Shown piece after piece: positions 21,805 through 32,321 of a stretch of 64,000 nucleotides of DNA. Position numbers and translations under genes: made by a program. Every line of letters starts with the position of its first letter. Position 1 is the first letter of the stretch. The notes under the pieces were generated by a model, which was not told the origin of the DNA, searched no databases, and saw only the letters and a list, made by a program, of their open reading frames with translations. Source of the DNA: Phycisphaerae bacterium (GTDB lineage: Bacteria; Planctomycetota; Phycisphaerae; UBA1845; UTPLA1); contig JAKLKO010000001.1 in assembly GCA_023150615.1 (NCBI GenBank), positions 124,001 to 188,000 of the forward strand, given 5' to 3'.

Positions 21805-22278
21805 TCAACCGCCGCCCATCGCGTCCGCCTCGTTGATCAGGTCCACAATCTGTTCGACCGTTTCGGACTGCCGGAGGAACCGGCGGAAATTGTCCCGCTG
21901 CAGGTGGCGGAAGATCTTCTCCATGGCCTGCAGGTGCCCATCCGGATTCTCGGCCGGCGACAGCAGCAAGACCACCGTGTAGACCGGCGCCCGGTCGAGC
22001 GCCGCGAAGTCGACCCCGGCGGCGGATCGGCCGAGGGCCGCCATGATGCGCTGGATCGAATCGTGCTTGACGTGCGGCACCGCGACGCCCTTGCCGAAGC
22101 CGGTGCTGCCCTGATTCTCGCGCTGAATGATTGCGCGCGCCAGAGAATCGGCGTTCTCCGCCTTCAACTCCCCGGCCGCAACGAGCGCCGCGATCAGTTC
22201 CCGGATGACGCCGTTCCGGTCGGTCGCCTCGAGGTTCGGGACAATCGCCTTCTGCACGAGGAAATCCGAGAATTTCAT
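21805..22278 (-). CDS. PTS EIIA component, PtsN/fructose type
   Basis: A 157-residue EIIA (PTS_EIIA_2) domain protein. The phosphorylated His69 sits in TGFGKGVAVPHVKHDS; preceding this is IIQRENQGSTGFG and after it a beta strand, VVLLLSPAENPDGHLQAMEK, all classical. It starts MKFSDFLVQKAIVPNLEA at the ATG 22278; the frame is open to 22314, but homology begins at 22278. It is the first gene of EIIA-HPr-EI. Absence of EIIB and EIIC in the cluster suggests a signalling role like that of the nitrogen PTS, controlling partner proteins by phosphorylation state. Confidence 0.92.
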   Translation of the reverse strand: MKFSDFLVQKAIVPNLEATDRNGVIRELIAALVAAGELKAENADSLARAIIQRENQGSTGFGKGVAVPHVKHDSIQRIMAALGRSAAGVDFAALDRAPVYTVVLLLSPAENPDGHLQAMEKIFRHLQRDNFRRFLRQSETVEQIVDLINEADAMGGG

Positions 22279-22595
22279 TGCAATGCTCACTTCGCGCCGG
22301 TCCGGCCGGCGCATCGTCGATTCGTCCGCGTGGCCGCCGGCCGGTTCGCGCCGGCGGCGGATCGACGCCGAGCCAAAGGACCGCGCGGCCGTCGCGTCGA
22401 ATGCCGAACGAATCGAGTTTCCCTCCGCCGCGGCGATTTCCGTATTATCGCAACGATTCTCCCGACGTCTTAGCGAAGAACCGAAACTCGCCGCGCCGGC
22501 ATCCGGCCCGTCAACGAGTCGCTACTCATTGAGATACATACAGTTAGAACCGATCGGGCCGATCGAGAGGAGTGTAAGGGCCGGCCGCGGGATGG
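22279..22595 (-). promoter_or_regulatory. Gap upstream of the PTS genes; possible -10 only
   Basis: This 317-nt gap between comF and the EIIA gene has no coding feature I can support. On the minus strand GATAAT at 22444-22449 is a possible -10 for the PTS genes, giving a leader of about 160 nt; no good -35 is seen. Near the comF end, CGATC (22553 region) recurs as GATCG around GGGCC, a weak inverted repeat, with no T-run. Confidence 0.3.
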
Positions 22596-23414
22596 TCAAG
22601 CCGGAGCTGGCCACGGTTCGCCGACGTAGCCGGGATCGAACGGGCCGACGGCTGGCCGGGCCTTGGCGAGGACGGCTCCGACGACGCGGCTCGCGCCGGC
22701 GTCCAGGAGCACGCGAGCGCATTCGCGGAGCGTTGCGCCGGTCGTGCTGACGTCGTCGACGAGGCATATGGACCTGCCCTCGACGCGACGCCCAGGCGCG
22801 ATGCGGAAGGCGTTGCGGACGTTTTCGACGCGCTCGGTTGCGCTGAGGCCCACCTGCGGCCGGACGCGACGCGCGAACTCGACGACGATTTCGACCGGTC
22901 GGTTCAACCGGACGGCGACGTGCCGTGCGAGGAGGTGCGGCGGCCGCCCCCCGCGGTGAAACCAGCGCGCGGTGGCGGATGGGACGGGGACGAACAAATC
23001 GACGCTCGACGTGCGAGGGTCGTGTGCCACCGCTTCTGCCAGCAGATCGCCTAGCGATCGGTCGAGCATGGGATTGGACTTGAACGCGATGATCATCCGA
23101 CGGAGCGGGTCCTGGTAGCGACCCACACGAACGAAATGCCGGAGCTTCGGGCGGCGATGGGCGCACTCCGGACAGTAGCCATCCTGCAGCAGATAGGGGC
23201 CGATCTCCAGTCCGCAGCGGCGGCAATAGTCCGGGCCCACCAGCTCGGCCAGCGCTTTTGCGCACGGCGCGCAGAGCCGCTCCGTCCGGCCGTCGAGACA
23301 TTTACCGCAGGAATCGCACGAGCGTGGAAAGACGAGGTCGAGGAACGCGCGGCCGGCGTGGCGCATCGCGGTCCGGAGAGCACTGGGAGGCGAGCCGGCG
23401 TGCATACGAATCAA
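22596..23414 (-). CDS. comF: ComF family phosphoribosyltransferase-like protein
   Basis: A 272-residue ComF/GntX homologue. The N-terminus carries two Cys pairs in zinc-finger arrangement (RSCDSCGKCLDG, LCAPCAK, YCRRCGLEIG, YCPEC), and the C-terminus a type I phosphoribosyltransferase domain with LFVPVPSATARWFHRGGRPP and ICLVDDVSTTGATLREC, the acidic PRPP loop. In naturally competent bacteria ComF helps bring incoming DNA into recombination; elsewhere the role is unclear. Its ATG overlaps the gyrA stop by 4 nt (ATGA), so it is translationally coupled to gyrA. Confidence 0.9.
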   Translation of the reverse strand: MIRMHAGSPPSALRTAMRHAGRAFLDLVFPRSCDSCGKCLDGRTERLCAPCAKALAELVGPDYCRRCGLEIGPYLLQDGYCPECAHRRPKLRHFVRVGRYQDPLRRMIIAFKSNPMLDRSLGDLLAEAVAHDPRTSSVDLFVPVPSATARWFHRGGRPPHLLARHVAVRLNRPVEIVVEFARRVRPQVGLSATERVENVRNAFRIAPGRRVEGRSICLVDDVSTTGATLRECARVLLDAGASRVVGAVLAKARPAVGPFDPGYVGEPWPAPA

Positions 23415-26161
23415 CCGGTCTGGTCATTCGGGGCCGAGTCTTCGGCGGAATCATCGACCGAGTCGTCGTCCGCCGCGTCAGCGTCGGCGTCGTCGCGGTC
23501 ATCCCCGGCGTCGTCGGACACGTCGTCATCGGTCGGAGTCGCCGCATCGGGCGCCACGGGCATCGCCGGCGGCGATGACGATCCGGACGCGGACTGGGCG
23601 GCTGTTTCATCCTCGGGCGCAATCTTCGCGACGGCGACAACGCGATCCCCCTCATCGACGCGGATGAGGCGTACGCCCTGCGTCGCGCGGCCGATCTCGC
23701 GCAGTTCGGCGACGGCGGTGCGCAACATGATCCCGTTGGCGGTGATCATCATCAGCTCGTCGGTGTCCTCGACCGATCGGAGGGCAACGACGCGGCCGTT
23801 GCGTTCGGTCGTGCGGATGTTGATGACGCCGCTTCCGCCGCGGCGCTGGAGGCGGTATTCGTCGAGATTGGTGCGCTTGCCGTATCCGTTTTCGCAGACG
23901 GTGAGCATGCTCATGCCCGGCCGGGCGACGGCCATGTCGACGACGATGTCGTCGCCGCGGAGCGAAATGCCGCGAACTCCGGCGGCGCCGCGGCCCATGG
24001 CGCGGACGTTGCTTTCGTCGAAGCGTACGGCCATGCCGTCGCGCGTGGCGATGACGATGTTGTCGCCGGCGTTGGTGAGGGCGACGTTGATGAGCGTGTC
24101 GTCGGGGTCGATGCCGATAGCGATGATGCCGCTGGGTCTGGGTCGTGAGAACGCGCCGAGGGCGGTCTTTTTCACGCGGCCCTTGGCGGTGGCGAAGAAG
24201 ACGAACTTCTCCTCGAACTGGGTGACCGGCAAAACGGCGGTGTGGAACTCGCCTTCCTGGAATCGCAGCAGGTTTGCGATGGACCGGCCGCGCGCGGTCC
24301 GCGCCATCTCGGGGATGTCGTAGACGCGCAGCCAATAGACGCGTCCGCGGTTCGTGAAGAACAGGAGGTAGTCGTGGGTGCTGGCGACGAAGAGGTGCGC
24401 GAGGAAGTCGCCCTCCTTCGTATCGCTGGCGCGCAGTCCACGACCGCCGCGCCCCTGCTTGCGATAGGTGTCGATGGGGACGCGCTTGATGTAACCCTCG
24501 TGCGAGAGGGTGACGATCATCTGCTCGCGGGCGATCAGCTCGTCCATGCGGAACTCGCCGACCTCGGGTGCGAACTGGGTGCGGCGCGCGTCGGCGAACT
24601 TTGCTTTGATCTCGTAGAGGTCCTCGCGAATGATGTCGAGCACGAGCGCGGGATCGCGGAGGATGGCTTCGTAGCCGTCGATCTCTTCCACGAGCTTCGC
24701 GAATTCCTGGCAGAGCTTCTGCGTCTCGAGGCCGGTCAGCCGCTGCAACTGCATCGACAGAATCGCGTCGGCCTGCACGCCGGTCAGGAAATGTTCGCCG
24801 CCGGCGAGGCGCTTTCGGTGCGCTTCGGGGATTTCGGCGAAGCGGCGGACGAGCTCTTCGGCGGAGATCTCGGCCGCCGCGCCGCGAGCGACCCGCTCCG
24901 TCGCTTTGCCCAAGGCCAGCGGGAGCTTCATGAGGCGTTCCTTCGCCTCGGCGGCGCTGCCCGCGGCGCGGATGATGGCGACGATGCGGTCAATCGAGTC
25001 GAGGCACAGGACGAGGGCCTCGACGAGGTGCAGGCGCTGGCGGGCCTTGCGGAGCAGGAAGCGCGTGCGGCGCGTGATGACGTCCTTGCGGTGGTCGATG
25101 AAGCGCTGCATGAGTTCCTTGAGCGGCATCGTGCGCGGCTGCTTGCCGACGAGCGCGATGTTGATGATGACGAAGTTTGACTGGAGCGGCGTGAACTCGT
25201 AGAGCTGGTTGATGACGACCTCGGCGTTGGCGTCCTTCTTCAATTCGACGACAAGGCGGATGGGGTTCTTGCGGTCGGACTCGTCGCGCACGTCTGCCAC
25301 ATCGGGGAGGCGACCCTCCTTGACGCACTCCGCGATCCGCTCGGTGATCGTGTTCTTGAGGATGTTGTAGGGGATCTCGTCGACAACGATCTGTTCGCGG
25401 CCGGACTTCGTCTCCTCCACGTGCAGTTTCGCGCGGAGGATGAGATTGCCGCGGCCGGTCTCGTAGGCCTCGCGGATGCCGCGCTGCCCGCAGATCATTC
25501 CGCCGGTCGGGAAGTCGGGCCCGGGGACGAGCTTGAGCAGTTCGTCGAGCTCGATGTCCGGGCGATCGATCATCGCGACGAGGGCGTCGCAGACCTCGCC
25601 GGGGTTGTGCGGAGGGATGCTCGTGGCCATGCCGACGGCGATGCCGATGCTGCCGTTGATGAGCAGATTGGGAAACTTGCTTGGCAGGACGACAGGCTCC
25701 AGCCGGGTTTCGTCGTAGTTGGGGACCTGGTCAACCGTCTCGCGCTCGAGGTCCTCGAGCATTGCGACGGCGGCGGCGGTCATGCGGGCCTCGGTGTAGC
25801 GCATGGCCGCGGGCGGATCGCCGTCGATGGAGCCGAAGTTGCCCTGGCCATCGACGAGCGGCACGCGCATGTTGAAGCCCTGCGCGAGCCGGACCAGCGT
25901 GGGGTAGATGACGGCCTCGCCGTGCGGGTGGTAGTTGCCGGAGGTGTCGCCGGCGATCTTGGCGCACTTTCGCGCGGCGGCGCGCGGGCCGAGATTGAGG
26001 TCGTTCATCGCGACGAGGATGCGTCGCTGCGACGGTTTCAGGCCGTCGCGGACGTCGGGCAGCGCCCGCGCCATGATCACGCTCATCGCGTAGCGCAGGT
26101 ACGAGTCCTGCATCTCATCGACGATGGGCAGATCCGTCACCGGTCCGGGCATGTCCGACAT
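23411..26161 (-). CDS. gyrA: DNA gyrase subunit A
   Basis: A-subunit of the topoisomerase that introduces negative supercoils. The 916-residue protein reads [20 protein letters not shown] and [16 protein letters not shown], and holds the DNA-linking Tyr122 in [12 protein letters not shown], exactly the E. coli number. The GyrA box QGRGGRGL near 565 marks it as gyrase, not topoisomerase IV; the C-terminal blades follow ([51 protein letters not shown]). The last 50-60 residues are a very acidic Asp/Ala/Ser tail. In the quinolone region the residues are Gly81-Glu-Ala-Val-Ile-Tyr-Pro87, so the usual Ser83 and Asp87 are absent. It follows apt by 114 nt and overlaps comF by 4 nt. Confidence 0.96.
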   Translation of the reverse strand: MSDMPGPVTDLPIVDEMQDSYLRYAMSVIMARALPDVRDGLKPSQRRILVAMNDLNLGPRAAARKCAKIAGDTSGNYHPHGEAVIYPTLVRLAQGFNMRVPLVDGQGNFGSIDGDPPAAMRYTEARMTAAAVAMLEDLERETVDQVPNYDETRLEPVVLPSKFPNLLINGSIGIAVGMATSIPPHNPGEVCDALVAMIDRPDIELDELLKLVPGPDFPTGGMICGQRGIREAYETGRGNLILRAKLHVEETKSGREQIVVDEIPYNILKNTITERIAECVKEGRLPDVADVRDESDRKNPIRLVVELKKDANAEVVINQLYEFTPLQSNFVIINIALVGKQPRTMPLKELMQRFIDHRKDVITRRTRFLLRKARQRLHLVEALVLCLDSIDRIVAIIRAAGSAAEAKERLMKLPLALGKATERVARGAAAEISAEELVRRFAEIPEAHRKRLAGGEHFLTGVQADAILSMQLQRLTGLETQKLCQEFAKLVEEIDGYEAILRDPALVLDIIREDLYEIKAKFADARRTQFAPEVGEFRMDELIAREQMIVTLSHEGYIKRVPIDTYRKQGRGGRGLRASDTKEGDFLAHLFVASTHDYLLFFTNRGRVYWLRVYDIPEMARTARGRSIANLLRFQEGEFHTAVLPVTQFEEKFVFFATAKGRVKKTALGAFSRPRPSGIIAIGIDPDDTLINVALTNAGDNIVIATRDGMAVRFDESNVRAMGRGAAGVRGISLRGDDIVVDMAVARPGMSMLTVCENGYGKRTNLDEYRLQRRGGSGVINIRTTERNGRVVALRSVEDTDELMMITANGIMLRTAVAELREIGRATQGVRLIRVDEGDRVVAVAKIAPEDETAAQSASGSSSPPAMPVAPDAATPTDDDVSDDAGDDRDDADADAADDDSVDDSAEDSAPNDQTG

Positions 26162-26275
26162 GGTCCGTCTCTCTCGACGACTCTCAACGCCGTTCCGCGC
26201 GATTTCGTTGCGGGCCAGCGCGGGGCGGGATTATATCCGCCGCGGCGGCGATGCGCCTTGCCCGCGGTGGCGCGC

Positions 26276-26824
26276 TCAGTCGTACGTCACGATGGAATGC
26301 ACGGCGTACTTCCCGAGCTTCTCGCGACCCTTCAGGAACGCCAGCTCGATCAGGAACGCCACGCCAACGATCTGGCCCTTGAGCGACTCCACCAGCTCGC
26401 AGCAGGCGGCCATTGTCCCGCCGGTAGCGAGCAGGTCGTCGATCATGAGGATCCTCGCGCCCGGGGGAATTGCGTCCTCGTGGATCTCGAGCGCGTCCAT
26501 CCCGTATTCCAACTGGTACGAGACGCGCCGCGCCTTTCGCGGCAGCTTCGACGGCTTGCGGATCGGCACGAAGCCGGCCGAGAGGTTCCGCGCCACGGCG
26601 GTACCGAAGATGAAGCCGCGCGATTCGGCCCCCACCACAAGGTCGACTCGCGCGCTGCGATACGGCTGGGTGAGGAACTCGACGGCCATCGACAGCGCCG
26701 CGGGATCGGCGAGCAAGGGCGTAATGTCCTTGAAGACGATGCCCGGTTTCGGAAAGTCGGGGACGTCGCGGATGAACTTCTGCAATTCCCCGACTGCACT
26801 GACGGGCATTCGAACGCTGCTCAT
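26276..26824 (-). CDS. apt: Adenine phosphoribosyltransferase
   Basis: Converts adenine and PRPP to AMP. The 182-residue product shows IRDVPDFPKPGIVFKDITPL, the Apt-specific start, LVVGAESRGFIFGTAVA, PIRKPSKLPRKARRVSY, and the PRPP loop ILMIDDLLATGGTMAACC. The open frame extends to 27016, but the family start fits ATG 26824, where GGAG lies 9 nt upstream. TAGAAT at 26863-26868 (minus strand) is a possible -10 for an own promoter. Upstream on the same strand is MTA phosphorylase, which releases adenine, so the two form a salvage pair. Confidence 0.95.
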   Translation of the reverse strand: MSSVRMPVSAVGELQKFIRDVPDFPKPGIVFKDITPLLADPAALSMAVEFLTQPYRSARVDLVVGAESRGFIFGTAVARNLSAGFVPIRKPSKLPRKARRVSYQLEYGMDALEIHEDAIPPGARILMIDDLLATGGTMAACCELVESLKGQIVGVAFLIELAFLKGREKLGKYAVHSIVTYD

Positions 26825-26918
26825 CGACGCGCACTCCGATCGGCCGAGCGTTTCCGGACCCGATTCTAGCGTTCCGTTGGCGCTCGTGCATTCCCGTAAG
26901 ATATTGCAGATGTTTGCG

Positions 26919-27830
26919 TTACGACTTCTCGGCGAGGCGGCGAGCAAGGATCGGTCCGAGTCGTCTGATCTCGTCCCGCTCGATCCGGTCGATCGCCGTC
27001 CAGATGGCCAGATCAAGGCTGGTCTGGCACGCGCACGGCGGCGGTGGCGTGGTCACGAACTTCCGCAGCGCCGCACGGAGCAGCTCGATCGCGTTCGTCG
27101 TCGCGTGTTCCATATTGGAGAGGATCTCGCGGAGCAGTGCGTGGCGGTCCTGCGCTGGATCATGCGGCCGCCAGCAATCGTAGTCCGTCGGCAGCGCGAT
27201 CAGCGCGTAGCACATCTCGGCCTCGCGGGCGAGCCTGGCCTCGGGCATGCACGTCATGCCGATGAGGTCTCCGCCCCAGGCGCGGTGCATGCGGCTCTCA
27301 GCGATGGTCGAGAACGCGGGGCCTTCCATGCAGACGTACGTGCCGCCGTCGTGCACGGTCGTGCCGCAATCGCCGGCGACGGACAGAAGCAGGGTTCGCA
27401 GCGTCGGACAGAACGGGTGCGACAACTCGACGTGCGCCGCGATGCCGGGCTGGTCGAAGAAGCTCGCCGCGCGGCGGTGCGTCTTGTCGATCACCTGGTC
27501 GGGGATCACCACGTGGCCGGGGACGATCTCCTCGCGGAGGCTGCCGGTCGCGCCGCTGGCAAGGATGTGCGTGCAGCCGAGCGACTTGAGCGCGAAGATG
27601 TTCGCGCGATAGGGTACGGCCGGGGGGGGAAGGACGTGTCCTTCGCCGTGGCGCATGAGGAAGGCGATCTCGACGCCGTCCCAGCGGGTGCGGACGATGG
27701 GCGCGCTCGGCGGGCCGAATGGTGTTTCAACTCGATGAACCTCGCCGCGAGTCTGCGCCGTCAGCGCCTGGCCCAGCCCGGTGCCGCCGATGATGCCGAC
27801 GACGCGGTTTGCACGATCGCTTCCGGCCAT
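26919..27830 (-). CDS. mtnP: S-methyl-5'-thioadenosine phosphorylase
   Basis: Phosphorolyses methylthioadenosine, the by-product of polyamine synthesis and other SAM reactions, to adenine and methylthioribose-1-phosphate. The 303-residue protein has VVGIIGGTGLG, FLMRHGEGHVLPPPAVPYRA, HILASGATGSLREEIVPGHV, YVCMEGPAFSTIAESRMHR, and GMTCMPEARLAREAEMCYA, all matching the trimeric MTAP/PNP family with the MTAP-type pattern. About 40 extra residues at the C-terminus carry an Arg/Glu-rich helix. The ATG at 27830 is chosen from the family start; there is no Shine-Dalgarno. It begins 10 nt after the methyltransferase stop and precedes apt by 94 nt. Confidence 0.9.
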   Translation of the reverse strand: MAGSDRANRVVGIIGGTGLGQALTAQTRGEVHRVETPFGPPSAPIVRTRWDGVEIAFLMRHGEGHVLPPPAVPYRANIFALKSLGCTHILASGATGSLREEIVPGHVVIPDQVIDKTHRRAASFFDQPGIAAHVELSHPFCPTLRTLLLSVAGDCGTTVHDGGTYVCMEGPAFSTIAESRMHRAWGGDLIGMTCMPEARLAREAEMCYALIALPTDYDCWRPHDPAQDRHALLREILSNMEHATTNAIELLRAALRKFVTTPPPPCACQTSLDLAIWTAIDRIERDEIRRLGPILARRLAEKS

Positions 27831-27840
27831 GCGCGCGATG

Positions 27841-28707
27841 TTACTCGTGTCGGCGGGCGCGTACCAGCGGCGGTGGGGATTTCGATGCGGCGCTTCGGAG
27901 TCGTCGCGTCGACAGTTGCACGGCGCGGCGTGCGGCGTCGCAGCCGAGCCAATGGCGGCGCAGGCGCCGGGCGGCAATGAGCGTCGTACCGCTGCCGCAG
28001 AAGAAGTCCGCGACGAGATCGCCCGGCCGCGTCGCGGCGGAGATGATCCGTTCGAGCAGGGCCAGCGGTTTCTGCGTCGGCCAGCCGCAGCGCTCGAGGC
28101 TGACGGTCGAGAGGAACGGGATGTCCCATACGTCGGTCAGGGCCGGACCGGCGGGGTGAAAGTAGAGGCGGCCGCGACGGGTCGACTTGTACGGACGGTG
28201 ACCATCGAGATTCAGCCCGTCCGTGCGATATCGACCGCCGCGCAGGACGTCGAAGCGGTGTCGCCCGAGAGTTCGGGCGTAGGCGAGGATTGTGTCGTGC
28301 TTGCGGCCGAACCAGCGCCGCGAGACGCCGCCGGTGCGGTAGTGCCAGATGATCTCGTTGAGGAAGTTGTCGTAGCCGAAGACCGTGTCGAGCTGTATCT
28401 TCACGTAGTGGGCCGCGTGCCAGTCGAGATGCACCCAGAGCGAGCCGTGCGGCGCGAGCAATCGACGGAACTCCGGCCAGTGCGGATGCAGGAACGCGAG
28501 GTACTGTTTGAGTCCGCCGGTCCAGCGGTCGGCGAACCCGACGCGACCGCGGGCGGTCCGTAGTGAGCCGGTGAAAAACGGCGGATCGACGTAGATCAGG
28601 TCGCAGCAGGCGTCGGGCAGCGACCGGGCGAACGCAAGGGCCTCGCGACAGACGACGCGGTCGATCGCAAGACGGGCGGTTCGGCTGGTGTCACGCGGTC
28701 GGGCCAT
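27841..28707 (-). CDS. DNA methyltransferase, beta-type amino-MTase
   Basis: A 288-residue N6-adenine or N4-cytosine DNA methyltransferase. The catalytic motif IV is DPPF within CCDLIYVDPPFFTGSL near residue 40, and the SAM motif I, VADFFCGSGTTLIAARRL, comes near residue 240, the order of the beta class (M.MboII/CcrM-like). HPHWPEFRRLLAPHGSLWVH and RCGWPTQKPLALLERII are also typical. No restriction endonuclease or specificity gene is nearby, so it is a solitary methyltransferase, perhaps epigenetic. The recognition sequence cannot be read. It is the first gene of the run to comF, 10 nt before mtnP. Confidence 0.92.
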   Translation of the reverse strand: MARPRDTSRTARLAIDRVVCREALAFARSLPDACCDLIYVDPPFFTGSLRTARGRVGFADRWTGGLKQYLAFLHPHWPEFRRLLAPHGSLWVHLDWHAAHYVKIQLDTVFGYDNFLNEIIWHYRTGGVSRRWFGRKHDTILAYARTLGRHRFDVLRGGRYRTDGLNLDGHRPYKSTRRGRLYFHPAGPALTDVWDIPFLSTVSLERCGWPTQKPLALLERIISAATRPGDLVADFFCGSGTTLIAARRLRRHWLGCDAARRAVQLSTRRLRSAASKSPPPLVRARRHE

Positions 28708-28877
28708 CGCGTCGGCATGCTACGCGGTTCGGGCGCGCGGCGGAATGCGCACCGTCGATGGCTGCCCATCGCGTCGATTCGGTCGCAACCGCGGATACGC
28801 GATTGGAAAACTCTGAAACGGGGCAGGCCGGATGGACCGACCATGGGTCGCGCGGTTCGCAAAGCGCAATGCGCGCG

Positions 28878-30320
<1,443 letters not shown>

Positions 30321-30506
30321 GCCTGCGTGTCCTCCGGCCCTGCTGTCGTGCACCACCGGAGAGCGTAGCGTCGGCCCGCCCGGCGGTCAATCCGTTTTGT
30401 ATCAGGTTCCGCGCAGATTCCGTCAGCCGCAACGTCCGGTACAGCGTCGTTGCATCCCGACCTACGAAGCGACGCCTCGCGGTGACGGGGCGGTTTCCCG
30501 CCGGCA

Positions 30507-30535
30507 TTCCAACGCGCGAAACGTCGAGCTAGAAT
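30507..30535 (+). promoter_or_regulatory. Candidate nadC promoter
   Basis: TTCCAA (30507-30512), a 17-nt spacer and TAGAAT (30530-30535). Transcription would begin about 40 nt before the nadC ATG. It lies in the divergent gap between the PAS-AAA+ regulator and nadC. Confidence 0.45.
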
Positions 30536-30583
30536 GCGCCAGACCGCCCGCGTCGCGTCGCGACGCCTGCGCGGAGCCGCTTT

Positions 30584-31486
30584 ATGGAACGTCCCGCACC
30601 CATCGATCGTACGCGCTGGACCCGTCTCATCGGGCTTGCACGCGAAGAAGATTTCGGAACGGCCGGCGACCTGACGTCCCATCTTCTGCCGCCCAGCCAT
30701 GCCACTGCAATCGGGACATGGCGGCTCGTCGCGCGGGAGTCCGGCTGGTTCTGCGGCAGCGAGGTCCTGCCCGTTCTGCTGGCGGAATTGGCCCCCGAGG
30801 TGCGGATCCGCGACGGGACGCTGATATCGGACGGCCGCGCCGTCGAGCCGGGCACGATCATCGCCGAGCTGACCGGCCGCCGGGTGCAACTGCTCACGGC
30901 CGAGCGCGTGCTGTTGAATTTCCTGCAACGGCTCAGCGGCGTGTGCACGTTGACGCGGCGATTCGTGGCCGCGTCGGCCGGAACGCACGCGAAGATTTTC
31001 GACACGCGGAAGACGACGCCGGGCTGGCGCGATCTGGAGCGCTACGCGGTACGGTGCGGGGGCGGGCACAATCACCGCGCCGGACTGCACGACGCGGTCC
31101 TGATCAAGGACAATCACCTGGCCGGCGTGCCGATCGAGCGGCTGGCGCACACGGTCTTCGAGATGCTCAACAAGATCGAGAGTCTGCCGGTGCGGCCGCA
31201 GTTCGTGGAGGTCGAGGTCGACGGGCTCGAACCGTTTCGCGAGGTGTTGAAGGTCGTCGGGATTCAGGTGGTGCTGCTCGACAACTTCGAGATCGACGCG
31301 CTTCGGGAGGCCGTGCGGATCCGCGATGATTGGGGCCTGCGCGGCAAGGTCGAGCTGGAGGCCAGCGGCGGCGTGACGCTCGACAACGTTCGACGCGTCG
31401 CCCAAACCGGAGTCGAGCGGATTGCGGTCGGCGCGCTGACACACTCGGCTGCCGCGGTCGATCTTGCGCTGGATGCCGTGGCGTGA
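30584..31486 (+). CDS. nadC: Nicotinate-nucleotide pyrophosphorylase
   Basis: Converts quinolinate and PRPP to nicotinate mononucleotide in NAD synthesis. The 300 residues include REEDFGTAGDLTSHLL, TGRRVQLLTAERVLLNFLQR, SGVCTLTRRFV, KIFDTRKTTPGWRDLERYAV with the quinolinate-binding Lys/Arg, GGGHNHRAGLHDAVLIKDNH, and LEASGGVTLDNVRRVAQTGV. Length and motifs are standard. The biotin ligase gene downstream overlaps its stop by GTGA. nadE, for the last step of the pathway, is about 11 kb away at 42599. Confidence 0.96.
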   Translation: MERPAPIDRTRWTRLIGLAREEDFGTAGDLTSHLLPPSHATAIGTWRLVARESGWFCGSEVLPVLLAELAPEVRIRDGTLISDGRAVEPGTIIAELTGRRVQLLTAERVLLNFLQRLSGVCTLTRRFVAASAGTHAKIFDTRKTTPGWRDLERYAVRCGGGHNHRAGLHDAVLIKDNHLAGVPIERLAHTVFEMLNKIESLPVRPQFVEVEVDGLEPFREVLKVVGIQVVLLDNFEIDALREAVRIRDDWGLRGKVELEASGGVTLDNVRRVAQTGVERIAVGALTHSAAAVDLALDAVA

Positions 31487-32274
31487 GCGGCCGACTCGAC
31501 GGTGACGCGATCCGCGCCGGCCTGCGCATCGAGCGCGTCGGGCGGCGCATCGTCTGTTGCGACGAACTGGACAGCACCAATCTCGAGGCCCGCCGGCAGA
31601 TCGAGCGATCCGGCCGTACGGCCGACGGGCTCGTGATCATGACCGAACTGCAAAGTGCCGGGCGCGGACGGCTGGGTCGCGCGTGGCATTCGCCGCGCGG
31701 GGCGTCGCTGCTGATGACCGCGGTGCTGTTCGAGCCGACGGAGGAGGCGATCCGGCTGGTGCTGGCCTCCGCGGTTGCGACGGCGCGGGCCGTTCGAGCG
31801 GTGACGGATGTCGAGGCAACGGTCCGCTGGCCGAACGACGTGTACGTGCGGACGCGAAAGCTCGGCGGGATCCTCGTGGAGGCGGTGACGCAGCCGGATG
31901 AATCGTCGGCTTTCGCGATCGGGGTTGGAATCAACTGCCTTCAGCATGCGGCGCACTTTCCGCCCGAGCTGCGCCACCGTGCGACCTCGCTGGAGCTTGA
32001 GTCCGCGCACGCGGTTGACCGCGGCGCACTGGCGAAGGCCGTGATCCTCGCGTTCGATGAGTGGTTACCGCACGAACGGGCCTCGTCTCCGCGCGTCATC
32101 GAGGAGTGGTCGAGATTGAACGACGATCTCGGCCGGCGGATCGAGCTATCGCGGGATGGCCACGACTACGCGGGCACGGTGCTCGAGATCGATCCGAACC
32201 GCGGGCTTCTGGTACAGCTCGATGAGGGCGGGCGCGAGCTGTTCGATCCGTTTACCACGACGCGGCGGGCGTAG
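31483..32274 (+). CDS. birA: Biotin-[acetyl-CoA-carboxylase] ligase
   Basis: Attaches biotin to the carboxylase carrier protein. The 263-residue protein has the biotin-protein ligase core: DELDSTNLEARRQIE, TELQSAGRGRLGRAWHSPRG with the adenylate-binding Gly-Arg-Gly-Arg loop, RWPNDVYVRTRKLGGILVEA and IGVGINC, plus a small C-terminal SH3-like domain (GTVLEIDPNRGLLVQLDEGG). It has no N-terminal helix-turn-helix, so it is an enzyme without the repressor function. It starts with GTG at 31483, overlapping the nadC stop, which implies translational coupling. Confidence 0.92.
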   Translation: MSGRLDGDAIRAGLRIERVGRRIVCCDELDSTNLEARRQIERSGRTADGLVIMTELQSAGRGRLGRAWHSPRGASLLMTAVLFEPTEEAIRLVLASAVATARAVRAVTDVEATVRWPNDVYVRTRKLGGILVEAVTQPDESSAFAIGVGINCLQHAAHFPPELRHRATSLELESAHAVDRGALAKAVILAFDEWLPHERASSPRVIEEWSRLNDDLGRRIELSRDGHDYAGTVLEIDPNRGLLVQLDEGGRELFDPFTTTRRA

Positions 32275-32321
32275 GTGGGCGGACGCACGTTTCAGCGCTC
32301 AGGTCCCGCCGCGCGCGCGGA

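Noticed and set aside
23411-26161. Topoisomerase IV subunit A (ParC) instead of GyrA
   Set aside because: A GyrA box (QGRGGRGL) is present, which ParC lacks.
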